A stretch of DNA of 64,000 bases from Guillardia theta CCMP2712 (Eukaryota > Cryptophyceae > Pyrenomonadales > Geminigeraceae). Shown piece after piece: positions 21,903 to 34,700 of this stretch. The notes beneath the pieces were generated by a model, which worked only from the letters and a program-made list of their open reading frames with translations, had not been told where the DNA came from and made no database searches. The number at the start of each line of letters is the position of its first letter. The stretch's first letter is position 1. Location of the stretch: NCBI RefSeq assembly GCF_000315625.1, contig NW_005434659.1:590181-654180 (forward strand), given 5' to 3'. A program made the translations under genes and the position numbers.

Positions 21903-22373
21903 ATGTCTTCCGATGATGATTATGATGCGGCTGACTCCGGGGCGGCTGACTGCACCCCCATCGAAGCCGGAGCTGCTCGCAAGGGAGGCTTCCTTGTGAT
22001 CAAGGGACAGCCCTGCAAGATCGTCGACGTGTCCAAGGCTAAGGTTGGAAAGCACGGAGCAGCCAAGTGTCACTTCGTCGGCATCGACATCTTCACTTCG
22101 AAGAAGTACGAAGCTATCTGCCCTGCCTCTGCCCAGCTGTCCGAGCCCATCGTCACCCGTGCTGAGTACCAGCTTTGCGACATTAGCGAGGACGGGTTCT
22201 TGAGTCTCATGACCAAGGATGGCGATATGCGCGACGACTTGAAGCTTCCTGAGGATGAGACCATCTCCAAGAAGCTCCAGGAGCGCTTCGACGCGGGAAC
22301 CGACACTCTTGTAACTGTCCTCATTGCCATGGGCAAGGAGCAGGTTATTGATATGAAGGACATGGCCAACTAG
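21903..22373 (+). CDS. EIF5A: Translation factor eIF5A
   Basis: An uninterrupted 156-aa frame, the usual eIF5A length. The hypusine loop VGKHGAAKCHF puts the modifiable lysine at position 50, as in other eukaryotes. The N-terminus is acidic (MSSDDDYDAAD). The SH3-like N-domain (GGFLVIKGQPCKIVDVS) and OB-fold C-domain (YQLCDISEDGFLSLM...LPEDETI) are intact. It promotes elongation at stalling motifs such as poly-Pro. Codon use is more G/C-ending than neighbours, consistent with high expression. The coding region lacks introns, unlike nearly every neighbour. Confidence 0.98.
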   Translation: MSSDDDYDAADSGAADCTPIEAGAARKGGFLVIKGQPCKIVDVSKAKVGKHGAAKCHFVGIDIFTSKKYEAICPASAQLSEPIVTRAEYQLCDISEDGFLSLMTKDGDMRDDLKLPEDETISKKLQERFDAGTDTLVTVLIAMGKEQVIDMKDMAN

Positions 22374-22958
22374 AGTGAGAATGTGATGATTGCTTGTGCG
22401 AGATTTCATCAGTGGTTCGTCGAGCCATTCTTTGTTAGGCCAGAATTTTGTTCCCATCGTGTTCCTGATATTGAATGAATGGTATTGTGAGATTTTTGCC
22501 AATACTCCAGTCAAAGTGACTTGTATCCTGGCGATAGAAAGCACAAACGCTCTCACTCTCTACCACTCGCTCACACTCCTCCTCCACCAGTTTCATCCCC
22601 CCCCTCCCCTGCCTCTCCTTTGTCCTCTTCTTCCTCCTCCTCCAGAAGCCTCCCTCGTCCTCTCAACGTCGGCGAAGTTGCCATGATCCTTGTATCGTAT
22701 CTCGTGGACGGTCCCCACTACCCCTCTGTCCTTGATTCCAATGTGGTGCTGCAAGGAGGGGTGGTCAGCTCAGCTTTGGGGAGGCAGCTGCATGGCTAGG
22801 GGACCGAGAGGCAGGGAGAGGGGAACATGGAGGGAGAAAGGCGAGAGCGACGTAGCGGGAGGAGCAAGTAGATGAAGCAGGTTGATCTGGTCACAGGCTC
22901 TACCGCTCCTCCTCCTCTTGCTCTCATTTGAGGTGCTTGAAACCTCGAAGGCGCGGAC
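22374..22958. other. Spacer between eIF5A and RING gene
   Basis: eIF5A 3' flank (AT-rich to about 22540), then a CT-rich low-complexity stretch (22545-22660) and a G-rich segment (22755-22870). No gene is supported. Confidence 0.45.
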
Positions 22959-24414
22959 ATGCCAATGAACAACCGGGTTCATCCCGTCCGTCTCAGCCAA
23001 GATCGATCTCGTGTTTCTCCTGCTCGCTACCTTGTGCAGCGCTGGCACATTCGCTATCATTCTGTCGTGCTGGCTGTCACCCTCAGTTGCTCATTTCTCT
23101 ACATCGCTGCTCTCCTATCCTCCCCGACCTCAACCCATGACTCTACCTCTTGGAAGCTGCTCCTGGGATACGTGATCTTGTCGCTGCTGGATGCGTTTTA
23201 CAGATTCATTCACATCGTTCGGCTCCAGGCATTTCTGACCAGGTGATGTCAGGGTCCGCATGTGAACTTGCCGGATGACACCAATACACAGATACGGCGA
23301 GGGGGAGACCAACGAACTGCCGCATCCGCGGCTGAGGATCTTTGACATCCTCTCTCATGCTTCTTCAGGCACCTTCGTCTTATCCTGCTGGATCACACAC
23401 CTGGCGTTTCCTTTCCAGAGTTGCCCAGATGCTGACTACAAGGTATGAGGGCTTCACTTGGTCAATAGCGACTGACATGGATCGAATCGCAGCTCATCTG
23501 TAACGCATTGCATGTAATTTCGCTCATCTTCCTGATATGGGTCTCTATGGCCATTGGCACTGTGATCGCTGGCATGTTAGTAGCTCTTCTCCTCTCGCTG
23601 CCCCCGCGCTCACTTCGAGTAAAAGGTTTTACTGCTTCCATCGCATCCTTTACACGGAGAGGTCAAGATGGATGCGGGAAGAGCAGATACCGAATCAGCA
23701 GGTTCCGCCTTGTGATGCAGACTCTTCTGCATCTCAGATGTTGGCAGGTGTTGGCAGGTGGAGAACTCTGGAGGATTGCGTTTGTACATGGGGCGAGGAC
23801 GCAGTACGAGGAGAGCATGGCACGGCGGCGAGAGTTGATTGCATCTCTGCCGGAGAGCTTTGGTAGGCACTGTGCTCACATCCAGACAATAATGTAATGT
23901 TCATGCAGAGCCGCCGATTGACGGAGATGTTTGTGGAGTCTGCTTGGACGATGCGAACACAGACCTAACATGGTGATCTCAATGCAATGCTTGCTATAGT
24001 ACTAACCTCCTGTCTTGTTCAGGCGCATTCTTCCTTGCGGTCATCGATTTCACTCGCAGTGCGTTGACCCCTGGCTGCTGCGGCCGGAAGGAGCATGCCC
24101 CAGCTGGTGAGAGCCCGTTGACTGCCTTTCCTAGACTGTGACTTCCATCCTGTAGTCGGAAAGACCCAGCAGCGGCCATAAATTCATCGGTCCCCCCGGA
24201 TGGCCGTCAAGAAGTTGACACATTACCTAGCTCACAGACATCGCTCGCAGTGGCAGCTGAAGGTCCGTTGCCGCCAGATGCTGCCGCTTCCGCTCCTGCT
24301 TCTTCGGAGATACAGGCAGTGACAGAACCAGCTGAGCTGCCGAGGGATCAAAATGATAGTGGGAACCGAGTCACGGCCGGACTAGCCGACACTGAAAGGG
24401 AATCGTCAGCTTGA
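22959..24414 (+). CDS. Multi-pass membrane RING-H2 E3 ubiquitin ligase
   Basis: Eight exons: 22959-23242, 23292-23442, 23493-23575, 23626-23701, 23748-23862, 23909-23972, 24023-24106, 24156-24414. All introns are 46-50 nt and the total of 1116 nt encodes 371 aa. Four hydrophobic segments occupy the N-terminal half ([73 protein letters not shown]). A RING-H2 finger follows at about residues 244-290: [30 protein letters not shown], with all eight zinc ligands. The C-terminal ~80 residues are Ala/Ser/Pro-rich and disordered. The layout resembles plant and protist membrane RING-H2 ligases of the endomembrane system. Substrate is unknown. Confidence 0.92.
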
Positions 24415-24858
24415 TCACCTTCCGCCACTCAATTCCCGGGCGGCCCGGCCGCGGCGCACTGAGCCGCGAGTGACTGGGCCGGGCCGCCGCCGTAGTCCAG
24501 TAGCCCTTGACGCTGGCCGCTGAGGGCCCGGGGTTCTACTAGGCAGGTGGTGTAGCGCCGGTGTATTTCTAGAATCTATTCAACGGTTAGTAAGTAAGAG
24601 CATCTTCATATTGTCTTGTAAATATGGTGCTATGATATCACACTTGAATTAGATGACAGCCTCGAAGACACTGGAAAGTTAAGGTATGTAGGAACTGATC
24701 GATTTCTAGATCTCATGTCAGATGGTTCTGCGTCTTTGAACAAACAAGTTTCGCTGCTGACTGGTGTCGTGCTACAACGTCCACTCTGGTGAATGTTGAT
24801 CTCATGCTGCGAAACTTGGGCGTGCTGAGAGTCAAGAATCCGCTTCTAAAGAACAATC
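24415..24858. other. RING-gene 3' flank with GC-rich hairpin
   Basis: A perfect 12-bp inverted repeat (GGCGGCCCGGCC at 24439-24450 and GGCCGGGCCGCC at 24477-24488) encloses a 26-nt loop that itself has a 5-bp stem (GCGGC 24451-24455 with GCCGC 24463-24467). It starts 25 bp after the RING stop. Beyond 24545 the sequence is AT-rich with no coding signal. Confidence 0.7.
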
Positions 24859-24958
24859 NNNNNNNNNNNNNNNNNNNNNNNNNNNNNNNNNNNNNNNNNN
24901 NNNNNNNNNNNNNNNNNNNNNNNNNNNNNNNNNNNNNNNNNNNNNNNNNNNNNNNNNN
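24859..24958. other. Assembly gap (100 N)
   Basis: One hundred consecutive N, a conventional scaffold gap of unknown true size. Flanking sequence is non-coding. Confidence 0.99.
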
Positions 24959-25300
24959 CAATATTTTTCTTGTGTCTGGCTCGAACTGGATCCTTTCTAT
25001 GAAGAACAGGTTGAAGTATAACCAGACCCATGTGTGATTCAAGGCCGTTTCAGAAAATCTGGTCGTGCTGGTAGAGACATGTGCGACATCGGCACCTTAT
25101 CAATCGCCTTGTGTTTGTGGATGTAGTTATCCATCTTCAGGCGTGCGAACTTGTTTTGACAATTGTGTTCGAACAGGATCTCGCTTAGTCTCACCACGGT
25201 GTCGATGTATCTTTCATAGTGATCCAACCGAGACGTTTTTGCGCCTTGTCTCCATTTTTCTATCTTCGAGTATATCGATACTAGTTGGGTTTTTCTTGTC

Positions 25301-25528
25301 CATGTACTTACTCGATCATATCAGCACGTACTTACTCGATCATATCAGCATGTACTTACTCGATCATATCAGCATGTACTTACTCGATCAGATCAGCATG
25401 TACTTACTCGATCAGATCAGCATGTACTTACTCGATCAGATCAGCATGTACTTACTCGATCAGATCAGCATGTACTTACTCGATCAGATCAGCATGTACT
25501 TACTCGATCATATCAGCACGTACTTATT
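25301..25528. repeat. 24-bp tandem repeat, about 9.5 copies
   Basis: Units of 24 bp beginning CATGTACTTACTCGATCA, alternating CATATCAG and CAGATCAG variants. Because 24 is divisible by three, the plus frames stay open and give an eight-residue repeat (YLLDQISM), which I regard as an artefact. It lies about 340 bp after the assembly gap. Confidence 0.95.
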
Positions 25529-26469
25529 AGACTAGCCCGTGCTGTCAACTTTCACTGATTCCGACATGGGGTTTAGATCAAGGTGGTTTTGTTTTGTTCG
25601 TCTTCGAACCTCCGGCGGCTGCAGTCATATCAAGCGGCAGCTGAAGTGGGGGATGCGGTGGGGTGGTTGAGGGTTGATGTGGGGGTAGGGTAGGGTACGA
25701 GGGTGACAGGACACAGGGCAATCGAGGGAGGAGGGGCGACCCATCAGTCCGTAAGGACAATGGGAGGGGTGCTGCGCCTGGAGCCTAACTGCTCGGGGTG
25801 GGGGGTCATCGGTGAGCACCAGGGGGTAGGTGGGTAGTGATCATCGACTTGACATCGACATCTCAGAGGGGGAGAGGGGGGTAGGTAGTTACTGTAGGCC
25901 CGGGTGAAGGAGGCTTGGGGTATGGGAGAGGTGGTAGATCGAGGGGGTAGGTCTTTGTAAGTTTAAATTCAGCAGGGGTGCTCGGCCTGTAGGGTAGTCA
26001 GAGGTACGGGTAGTGTCAGAGTAGGGTTGTAGGCAGGAGGTGGGGTGGCTCCAAACCATCGCGAGGCGAATGCTGGGCAAGCTTATGCAGCTGCAGTCAG
26101 ATTGTTGGGCGAGCATTTGCTCCTCCTCCCCCTCCTCCATTGAGCCGCATCCATGCAAGAGACTATCTCACGCACCTGGTTCCCTTGGCTTCCTCTTGCT
26201 CCATCCCTTCCTGATGCTCCGCCTCCCGATCACCTTTTGAACAGCACATTGTACCTCCAGATACTATGCTTTGAGAAAGGATCAAAAACTTCTCCTGACT
26301 TCTCTCTGCACTCTTCATATTCATGAATGACCTTCTACTTTGTTTTGCAAAGATCATGTCGAACTGGGCCGCTGGAATGATTTTCTCGGATTATGCTCCT
26401 GCTCCATCGAAAGCTACATCGGAGGCAAGATCACTGACACGTCTTAAAGTGATGTAATCTTTAAAGAAG
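25529..26469. other. Intergenic, G-rich (GGGGTAGG-rich) block
   Basis: Between 25660 and 26040 the plus strand carries many GGGGTAG, GGGTAGT and GGTAGGG elements (near 25684, 25822, 25836, 25882, 25947, 25992 and 26021). No gene model is supported. An AT-rich segment at 26340-26470 precedes the TKL kinase ATG. Confidence 0.45.
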
Positions 26470-28408
26470 ATGGCTAATGGAGCAAGTAGCGACAGCTCAA
26501 GACAGAAACAAGTTGCCGGACTTCAGGCAATTCCTTGCATGCAGGTTTGCGTTGGCTAACGATGAGAAGGCGGAAGCGTCAGGATGGTACGAGGATATCA
26601 CAAACCCTGTTGTGTCTCAGTATAAGAACGAAGTGAGAACTGAGAATGATCCGTCTCCCCTTAATCTTGCTCTCTTCACAGGCTATCTCCCTGAATGTTG
26701 GAAACGGACTCGCACAAGCAAGTGCTGCCCACCCTGCGTCACGTCTGGTGTCTGAGAAACAGGTTGTCACCTGGAACATAGGCTATTTTCGTCTGTCTCA
26801 CAGTGATCTTGCGGAACCAGATCATGTCTCAGGAATCGGCAAATCGCGGGCGGGAGAAGCTTTCTGTGCCCGCGGTGACGGTGAGCGTCTCCCAAGCTGC
26901 TGGGGTCGTGGGATCACTTCATGTCAGGATCAACTCGAATTGTTGAGGACCTCCAATGAGGATCTGACTCCATCTCAACTTATGGAGGCAGCTAACGCAT
27001 GGGCTAAACGTAGCTGAATCTAGATTCCCATCTTCCCTTGCTTGATTTTGCTTCCAGGGAACAATTTCTCTCCTGAACAACTGCAAGAGTTTGGCCATCT
27101 GATTACCATGGTCGCAGCAACGTACATTCCTCGGTCACAAATCAAGAAATTTCGACAATTAGACCAGGTGAAGACAGCCCATGCTCTGTCACTCTTGTTG
27201 AAAGGCTGCAGGGTTCTTTTGGATTGATCTACAGCGCGGAGTATGACGGCTCCACAGTAGCTGTCAAGCAATGCTCCTCGGTAGACTGCTTGGCTATGTA
27301 CTTGACTATTTGATGAACGAGACCAGGACGGATCTCAAATCAAAGCAAAGATGCGTGAGTTGCTGTTGGAGTTGAGTGTGCTCGTGAGAATCCGGCACCC
27401 AAACATCGTGACCTTCTGGGGAACCGCTGCCGAATTCCCGTTGACCTCGTAAGTTGCGATGCGTCACTGATTGAGGGTACTGCTCTGACCCTTGTCAGGG
27501 GATCCAAGCCCTACATGGGGATGGTGTTTGAGCTGTGCGTTCAGGAGGATGTCTATCTCTATGTGAGACTTTCTACAGATGTCACAAGGGAAGTTTGTAC
27601 AAGGCATTGCATCAACACGGTGGGAAAAAACTCCCGTTCAAAGAGAAGATGAGTAATATGTTCCCTGATCCCTCTCGCAATCTCTGACGATATTTGTGTT
27701 GAAAGGATTTGCTTTGGAAGTCTCTCGTGGAATGAGCTACGTGCACGCAAAGGGAATCATTCATAGGGACCTCAACAGCAGAAATGTCTTGATAACAGAT
27801 CAAATGCATGCAAAAGTCGCAGATTTCGGATGCGCGGTGTGTTCGTTGCCTCTGCTTGCTTGATGTGACTTGCTGTGTAGCGGAAGCTGAAAGGATCAGC
27901 TCTGCACACGACAACGATTTCAGGCAGCCCTGCTTACATGGTCATGACTTGGATGCGAGTGGAGGTGGCATGACAAAAGTGACAGGCACCGGAGCAGCTA
28001 GAGGGACACGACTTGACCGACAGGATAGACGTGTGGGCCTTCGGAGTTCTGATGTGGGAGATAGTAACAGACCAAGTTCCGTGGGCGTCCAAGGGGAACA
28101 GTCTGGATGCGCTGAAACGCTGCATATGTGTACAGGTAGGATGATACACGACCTGCAGCCCCATGACAAGTCCGAGCAGGGGGACAGACTGCCGTTGCCT
28201 GCGGCAGATAGATTTCCAAGCGGATGGAGATCGCAGTATGTGAAGATGATGGAGATGACGTGGAATAGCAACCCTCACGCACGGCCTAGCATGGTGACAA
28301 GTCTACATGCACGCTCTCCTCCTCACGTTTCTGCTTCAGGCCGACATGAGCAAGGGCTTAGAGGCGCTCATAAATCAAGAGCCGATGTCGGTGGGTGAGT
28401 TCATGTAG
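26470..28408 (+). CDS. TKL-type protein kinase
   Basis: Fourteen exons (26470-26544, 26682-26762, 26821-26880, 26928-27009, 27058-27121, 27163-27280, 27327-27448, 27499-27538, 27589-27652, 27706-27836, 27881-27940, 27986-28135, 28171-28293, 28340-28408) sum to 1239 nt, encoding 412 aa. After an N-terminal ~120 residues of unknown role come a P-loop-like GSFGLIYSAEYDGSTVAVK (two of the three P-loop glycines remain), IRHPNIVTFWG, VFELCGSLYKALH, the catalytic HRDLNSRNVL, VADFGCA, an activation segment ending GSPAYMAPEQLEG, DVWAFGVLMWEIVT and the closing ARPSM. The catalytic Lys, Asp and DFG are present, so it should be active. HRDLNSRN and APEQL point to the tyrosine-kinase-like group. One intron is only about 35 nt. 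No membrane segment is seen. Confidence 0.9.
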
Positions 28409-28732
28409 CTCGGGTGTTTGTAGCTGCCATCACTCAAGATGGCAAGACGCTGTCGTCTGCGTGTGAACAGAGTTTGTTCGTAGAAAAGTATTTTTCGGTG
28501 GTAAGATAAATTCATTTAACCCTTGCGCTCATTCTTACAAGCTTTCACGTCGCATCTGTGGCGGCTGGCTCGAGGTAATCCGTATTTAGAGATCTATCAC
28601 CCACCTCAGTCCCACCCTTGAGTTTAGTGCCTGAAGATAGAGTGTATCCTTGCAATCTATGTAACAGTTTTGACGTCAACTAAAAATCTTCTTGGATTCT
28701 ACACCCTTGCAAGCAACCTTTGACCACTACCA
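28409..28732. other. Convergent spacer
   Basis: 324 bp of 3' flank between the kinase and the giant minus-strand gene. No gene, repeat or hairpin was recognised. Confidence 0.5.
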
Positions 28733-31700
28733 TCATTCTGGGTTTTCTCGATGGTCAGCAAGTGGGATCGTGAAGATCTTGCCGCGGGTAGCCTTGTAGT
28801 TGTCGGAGTAGAGGTGAGAGTGAAGGATGGAGTCGGTCATGGGCCCGTAAGAGCCTCGCACGCAAGGAGGACAAGTCTTGCCAGCCGCTGCCTGCGGTGA
28901 GCCCGGGGCACAAGGGTTTCCAGAATATCCTGACTTACAGACGCATTGCCACGAGGACACACACCCGATGTTTCCTCCGGTTCCCGTGCAGCCGAAGGTC
29001 TCCGAGTTAGGAGGGCACGTGCTCGCACAGCTCGCGCTCCCCCACGAGGATTTCCAGGAGTTGGAGGGGCAAATAGTGCAGGGGCCTCCGTCAGGCCCCG
29101 TGTATCCAGGTTTACACCGGCAGTCGAGGATGCTCGTCCTCGCCTTGAGCAGCATCGTCCCTGACCCTGCTGGGCACTTGCCGGTCAAGTTTGAAAGACT
29201 GCCGGGAGCGATCTTGAAGGAGTCCTCAGCTACCGCCAGGCAGGGACCTCCGTTGGGACCGGCATAACCAGCCTGGCAGACGCACTCGAGGCGGCTGCGA
29301 GCTCCGACTGCCCCGAGAGTCTTGGAGTTGAGCGGGCAGGGGCTGCATGCTTCGCCTCCGAGCTGATCCTGGTAAGTGTCGGGGGGACACGAGCGGCAGG
29401 GCCCGCCTCTTGGCCCATAGAAGCCAAACTGACAGGAACAGTTGGCGAGGTTGACATCTTGCCAACCTCCTGCCTTGATCGGGCAGACAGTCACATTCAA
29501 AGACTTGGTCTGCATGTTGACTATGGAACAGTCGACGCCGCTGAAGGAAGGCTCGCAGTGACATTCCGCATCGATGCATCTTCCTCTCGCACTGCAGTCG
29601 TTGACACACGTTGAGTCCTGGAAGGTCCATGAGAGGATCTCGTGGACTTGACTGACGGAGCCTGTGGAGGCGGTGAAACCTACCCAGGCATGTCCTGACG
29701 TCAAACTCAGCACCTCGTCAATGTTGAAGGGGAACGAAAGTATCGGGCGGTCGAGGTCGTCCATCCATATCTGCATGTTGCCGGGTCGTCGTTTCAAGAC
29801 CTGTATGGCCCTCGGACTTGCAAAGTAGCTGGGGTCTTGCACAACCTCAGGACGGATCCAAACCTCGTACCGAATCCTCATGGTGTGAACGTTTCCGTCG
29901 GCAAGGTTGGGCAAGGCTGAGGTGTGAGCGATGCGAGACCTCAGGCTCGGCTCGTTCTGTTCTGTTCCCATGGTGTGAACCGCCAGGTGATTGAGGTACA
30001 CATCTCCCAGGTTAGCGTTGTACCACGTGTCTAACTCGAAGGCAATGGAGTTGTCTATCCCCCCATACCCGAGGTTGCTTCCGTTACCTCCGAGAGCAAA
30101 CGGAGTGCCATTGTCATGTACGACAAAAGCCAGTCCGTCCCCTCCTCGATTGATACATCTTCCTGCGTTCTGAGCCGACACTGAGCAGTTCCGGACTGGA
30201 TCTGTGATGCGGAAAGAGAACTGAGTTTCAAACCCCAGGCTAACTCGCTGAGGCACGTTGAACCACACGGCCCCTACGGAGTTGAAAGCATTCCTGCACA
30301 ACCGGAGCGAGCTGACACAGCCCGTCCGACCTTCCCAGCAGACCAGGGGACCCTGAAGGCTTTGGAAATAGGAGGAGCCCACAAGGTTGAATCCGAATGT
30401 GGTGTTGAAGAAGGGAAAGTCAAAGCCCTTGCCTACCGTTATCCTGAAGGGACTCCCAGGAAGGTCGTCATCAAGCATGCTCACTGACATGAGATAAGTC
30501 CCACTGACTGTGATGTTGTAAGCCACGAAGTAAGTTCCGTCCAGTCGATCGAAGACCATCGTTGAGTTCTCCCCAGATCCAAAGTTGGTGCTTTGGATGA
30601 ACACCTCTACTTTTTCTCGCCCACTGGAACGCTGATTTCCAAACTTATCTCTGGCAATCACAGTGAATGTAGATGGATATCCAATGACTGCAGAATGCAG
30701 GCCTGAGCCCACAACCGTACTCTTGAAAACCTCGGTGAGTCCTCCGGCTATGGAAAGGGAGAATGGACTGCCTTTGATATGCTGAGTTGTTCCATTTGCA
30801 TAGATGAACACCAAGGAAAACTGGTACGTTCCTGCTCGTGTGATGTTGTATGACCCAGAGTACATGTTGTTTGCGTCTACATACAGCTTGAAATTCTGAT
30901 ATGTTGACGGCTGTGCACCTGGAATGATGACCGTGTAAAATGGTACCAGATTTGGGAAGAGGTTTCGATAGTTGCCCCACGTATACATAGCTCCATCAGG
31001 ACCCTTCCAAATCGCCTCGTTGATTCTTCCCCACTCATCATACTGCCCGCAAGGTCCTAGTCGCGAGGTTTTGCACGAGGCTTGTTTGTTGTATTCAGCA
31101 GGATCGGAAAAAGGACTTACGGGAACACAGTCGTGCAACAAGCCTCCGCGAGCGTTATACGCCACCTGGTTAGAGAAAGCTGGATACTGGAGCGCCTCTA
31201 CTGGTCCATTCACAACAGACCCGGATGCTGGCTGGCTGTTCGCCCAGCTCGTCCAGATGGTCTGGCATTGAGTGCCTGCTGTGCAGCCGTCGCTTGGAAA
31301 GATCTGCTTCCACTTTGTCAGCACGCCGCTTCCTCCGTTGTTGACGTTGGGGTTCCAAGCGTGACAGTAGGGGCCCTCATCGCCCTGCAAGACTCGTCGG
31401 TTGCCCCATCGGTCTCTCGTCTCCACGGAGAAGGTGCACACTAGACCAGCTCCACAAGAAACGAGCCCGTTGCCGAAGGCTGTGCTAGCTCCGATGTCAA
31501 CTACATCTGGGCGCACAACAATCATGTAGGGACTCTTGTCCAAGTCGACATAGAATCCTGCTGCGGTCAACAAGCGAACATTGAAGGGATAGGTACCAGA
31601 CGTCGTCAGCTTGTAGTCGACAGTGTAATGAGCGTCGCCATAGTCGTGGAAGGAGTAAGATTGAAAGTTGACCTGCCAAAGCTGCTCCAACTCTTCGAGC

Positions 31701-34700
31701 TTGAGAGTGTCGAAGTATCTTATTCTCATAGGGTCAAACTGAATGAAAAACGATGATTCAAGTGCAGACTTCCAGAGGTAGTTGAAGTACGAATCTCTTA
31801 AGAAAATATCAAAATAGACAAACTTGCCAGAAACGATTGCGCCTTTGTAATCTGAGGATAATGTGTAAACATTCTTGTCTTCCGAAACGCCTGTCCCATT
31901 CACAATTGACGTCTTTGCATCAAACAATCCAGGCTCGACCTTGAATGGAATGGGATCACTACTCAGAAGTAAGCCAAGGTAGCTGATTGCAAGGTTGTAC
32001 AGCCCTGCCCTCGTGATTTTATAGGAGATGAACCATGTTCCATTGTCATAGTTCTTGTACTGTAAGTCACAAACCATGTTGGACACCGTAGAAATCTCAG
32101 GCGCTGGAGAAATCGACGTAGAAGACTCACTCCAGCGTCTGTTGCATTGACTGAGTCAAATCTATTGCACAAACAAATAGCATCTTTACCTTCCTTTGGT
32201 GGTCAAATACTCGGAGACGAATCCTTCCACGTTTTGTCTATTCCCAGTTGCAGAATCGTAGGCAACAAAGTAAGGATTTCCTATGGAGTTGACAGCTTGT
32301 GTGTAATACAGTTGACTTACGTTGTGGCTTGAAATCCATGATTGGATTTCAGCATCGGACATAATCCCCATCCATGACGGCCTGGCTGGATCAAGGTTCG
32401 CAATTTCCAGTCCGTAATATCCGTTCCCGAGGACATCGGGAGGCATGATCATGTTAGCCTCTAGTCCTATCCTCTCCAAGGGCGGACAGAACCTCACTCC
32501 ATTGGGATTGATGACTCCATCCAAGAATGTCTGCAAGGCATTACTCACCGGGCTACTGACGTGCTGCTGTGCTGCTTTCATGTTGACCTGACACTGATTG
32601 GGAGAGGCGCATTGCCTGACGGGACACGCGCTTTCATTTGCAGCCCTTCCATGCCAAGGTGGCGGCGTGTACGAAGAACAGCCTGTTGAGCTTCCATTTG
32701 GACAACAACCTGGCGAACATGGAACTTTGTTCTTGAGATAATTGCAAATGAGCTGAGGTGATAGATTTGGTGAAAGGACTGCACCTGGCATGTTCTGTTC
32801 AGTTGGCTTGTTGCATGGGCTCATATCCGCTTCAAAGAGAGATGGGCACTTGCAAGAAATATCTGTCAGCACTTGATCTTGCACCAACGGACAATCTGCG
32901 ACCGAAACCCCAGAGAGATGCACTTGGAAATCTACTTGATTCGATTTGACTTGATTCAATCTTGTGTCCCGCGCGAAAATCAGGAAACTATTAGGCTTCC
33001 CTGCGGTCCCGACAGCTTGACCATGAGTTTCTACTGTTGAATTAGGAGCGTAAGCTGGACCAGGGGCGACGTAAGTGATGAAAGGCGAGAATTGAATGTC
33101 ATTGCACAGAGGGTTGCAGAGTAGAATCGAAATCTTATGAACTCCAGCAATCAGAGGATCCCATTCAACTAGATAGTCGCCCATCCAATTGTCGTCTCCA
33201 GAGAATTGGAACTTTGCTGAATTCGGTGAAGTTCCATTCCTTGAGGCCGTCTGGGCGATCAAAGGTTCTTCAAAGGTGATTCGCAGTTGTTCCTTCTGCG
33301 TCGCCCAGTTTCCGTAGATGTCCTGAATGCGGACAGAAAAAAACGCTCGATATCCTGCGATAGCTGTTCGCAAACCAGTGCCAAACGCTTGAATTAGATC
33401 AGATCTGGTTGGACCTGAATCAACCCACACGCTTGCAGTATGATGTCACAAATCAGTGCAAATTCAATTCACATCTGTACCTGAAGGGACTTCGAGGAAA
33501 GTTCGGAGACAAGCCATCAGGATTAGAAGGGGAATATGATACACAAGAAGAGTTTTCTGGAGGGCACCATGCGATTCCAATGCTGGAATCGAAGTAGTCG
33601 GTCCTTGCTACCCCAACGTTGCAGTATTTCTGTCCCCCAAAAAGAGCGCTGAGAATCCAAATCAGGCAAACTCGACTAACGACTTGATCCTTACCTGCCG
33701 CTCTGCAGACGGATCTCTTGTGAGCCAGGGCACCCAAGGCCAGTATCTTTCATTGCCACGTAGAGCGAATATCTACCGGACAGAGTGACCGCATACTCAG
33801 CCACATACGAACCGTTTCCATCATTCATCACGTTTGCAAAGAAATAAGCATCCGTGGAGGTGTGAACCAAAGCAACGATGTATTGATCTCCACCCGCTAG
33901 ACGAGGATTGTTGTAAGCGTCATAGGAGTCTATGTAGAAATGAGTGGGAATTCCTGCCCTTGTCGTTGATGTGTATGCAAGTCCAGGGCCGTGGGCTATG
34001 CTGTGTCCAGGAGAGGTTCGATCTGGAATGATGATAGCTGTTCTTGTATTGTACCCCTTGGGAAATGGAATCGCTGTCATATACGTGTCTACCCCTTCAC
34101 GCAGTTGCAGGTTAAAGAAGTTGATTTCGTAGAATCCAGGTATAGTTGGTTTGAAGTATAATATACACTTCTCCTGTCCGAGAGGGCAAGGAGGATTACT
34201 AGCAGTTGTGCAACGATAGAAATTGGCATCGAACTTCTGTCGTAGTGCGTAAGAATTTTTCTCATCCCAGGTGCGAATGTCATTCCCAGGAGGATAAGGA
34301 TATCCGTATTGTTGACCAGTGACTGCCGATGGTGGAGTTGTCACCCATGGTCCAACAAGTTTGCTTGCTAAAGATGTATTTCTTGCAACAATCTGGGCTG
34401 CTAGGATTGGGCCAGGATATCCTAATTGATCCTGATAAAGCTTATTGAAGGAGTTCTCAAGTCTGTAAGTATCACATGTTTGATCGCATCTGGACCACCA
34501 TTCTGGGCTTCCTCCATTACTTCCTAGAATGTATCCTCGTTGATATGCTTGGCCCTCGCTCGGAACATCAGTTTTGACCTGAGGAGCTCCCGGTCCGACA
34601 ATGTATTCAGGCGCTCCGTACTGAAACGATTCATTCAAAGGCATGAAGCCTCGGGGACAATCCGATACAATCTTGACTGTACTCCCAGCTGTGTATTGCA

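Noticed and set aside
24420-24545. Fragment of rRNA or tRNA in the GC-rich block
   Set aside because: High GC and a hairpin are present but no conserved rRNA core or tRNA cloverleaf could be identified.
25065-25535. 156-aa plus frame with YLLDQISM repeats
   Set aside because: Most of it is the 24-bp tandem repeat and the remainder has no protein-like features.
25660-26040. Telomeric or subtelomeric repeat
   Set aside because: GGGTAG elements are irregular, not a perfect short tandem repeat, and lie inside the scaffold between genes.
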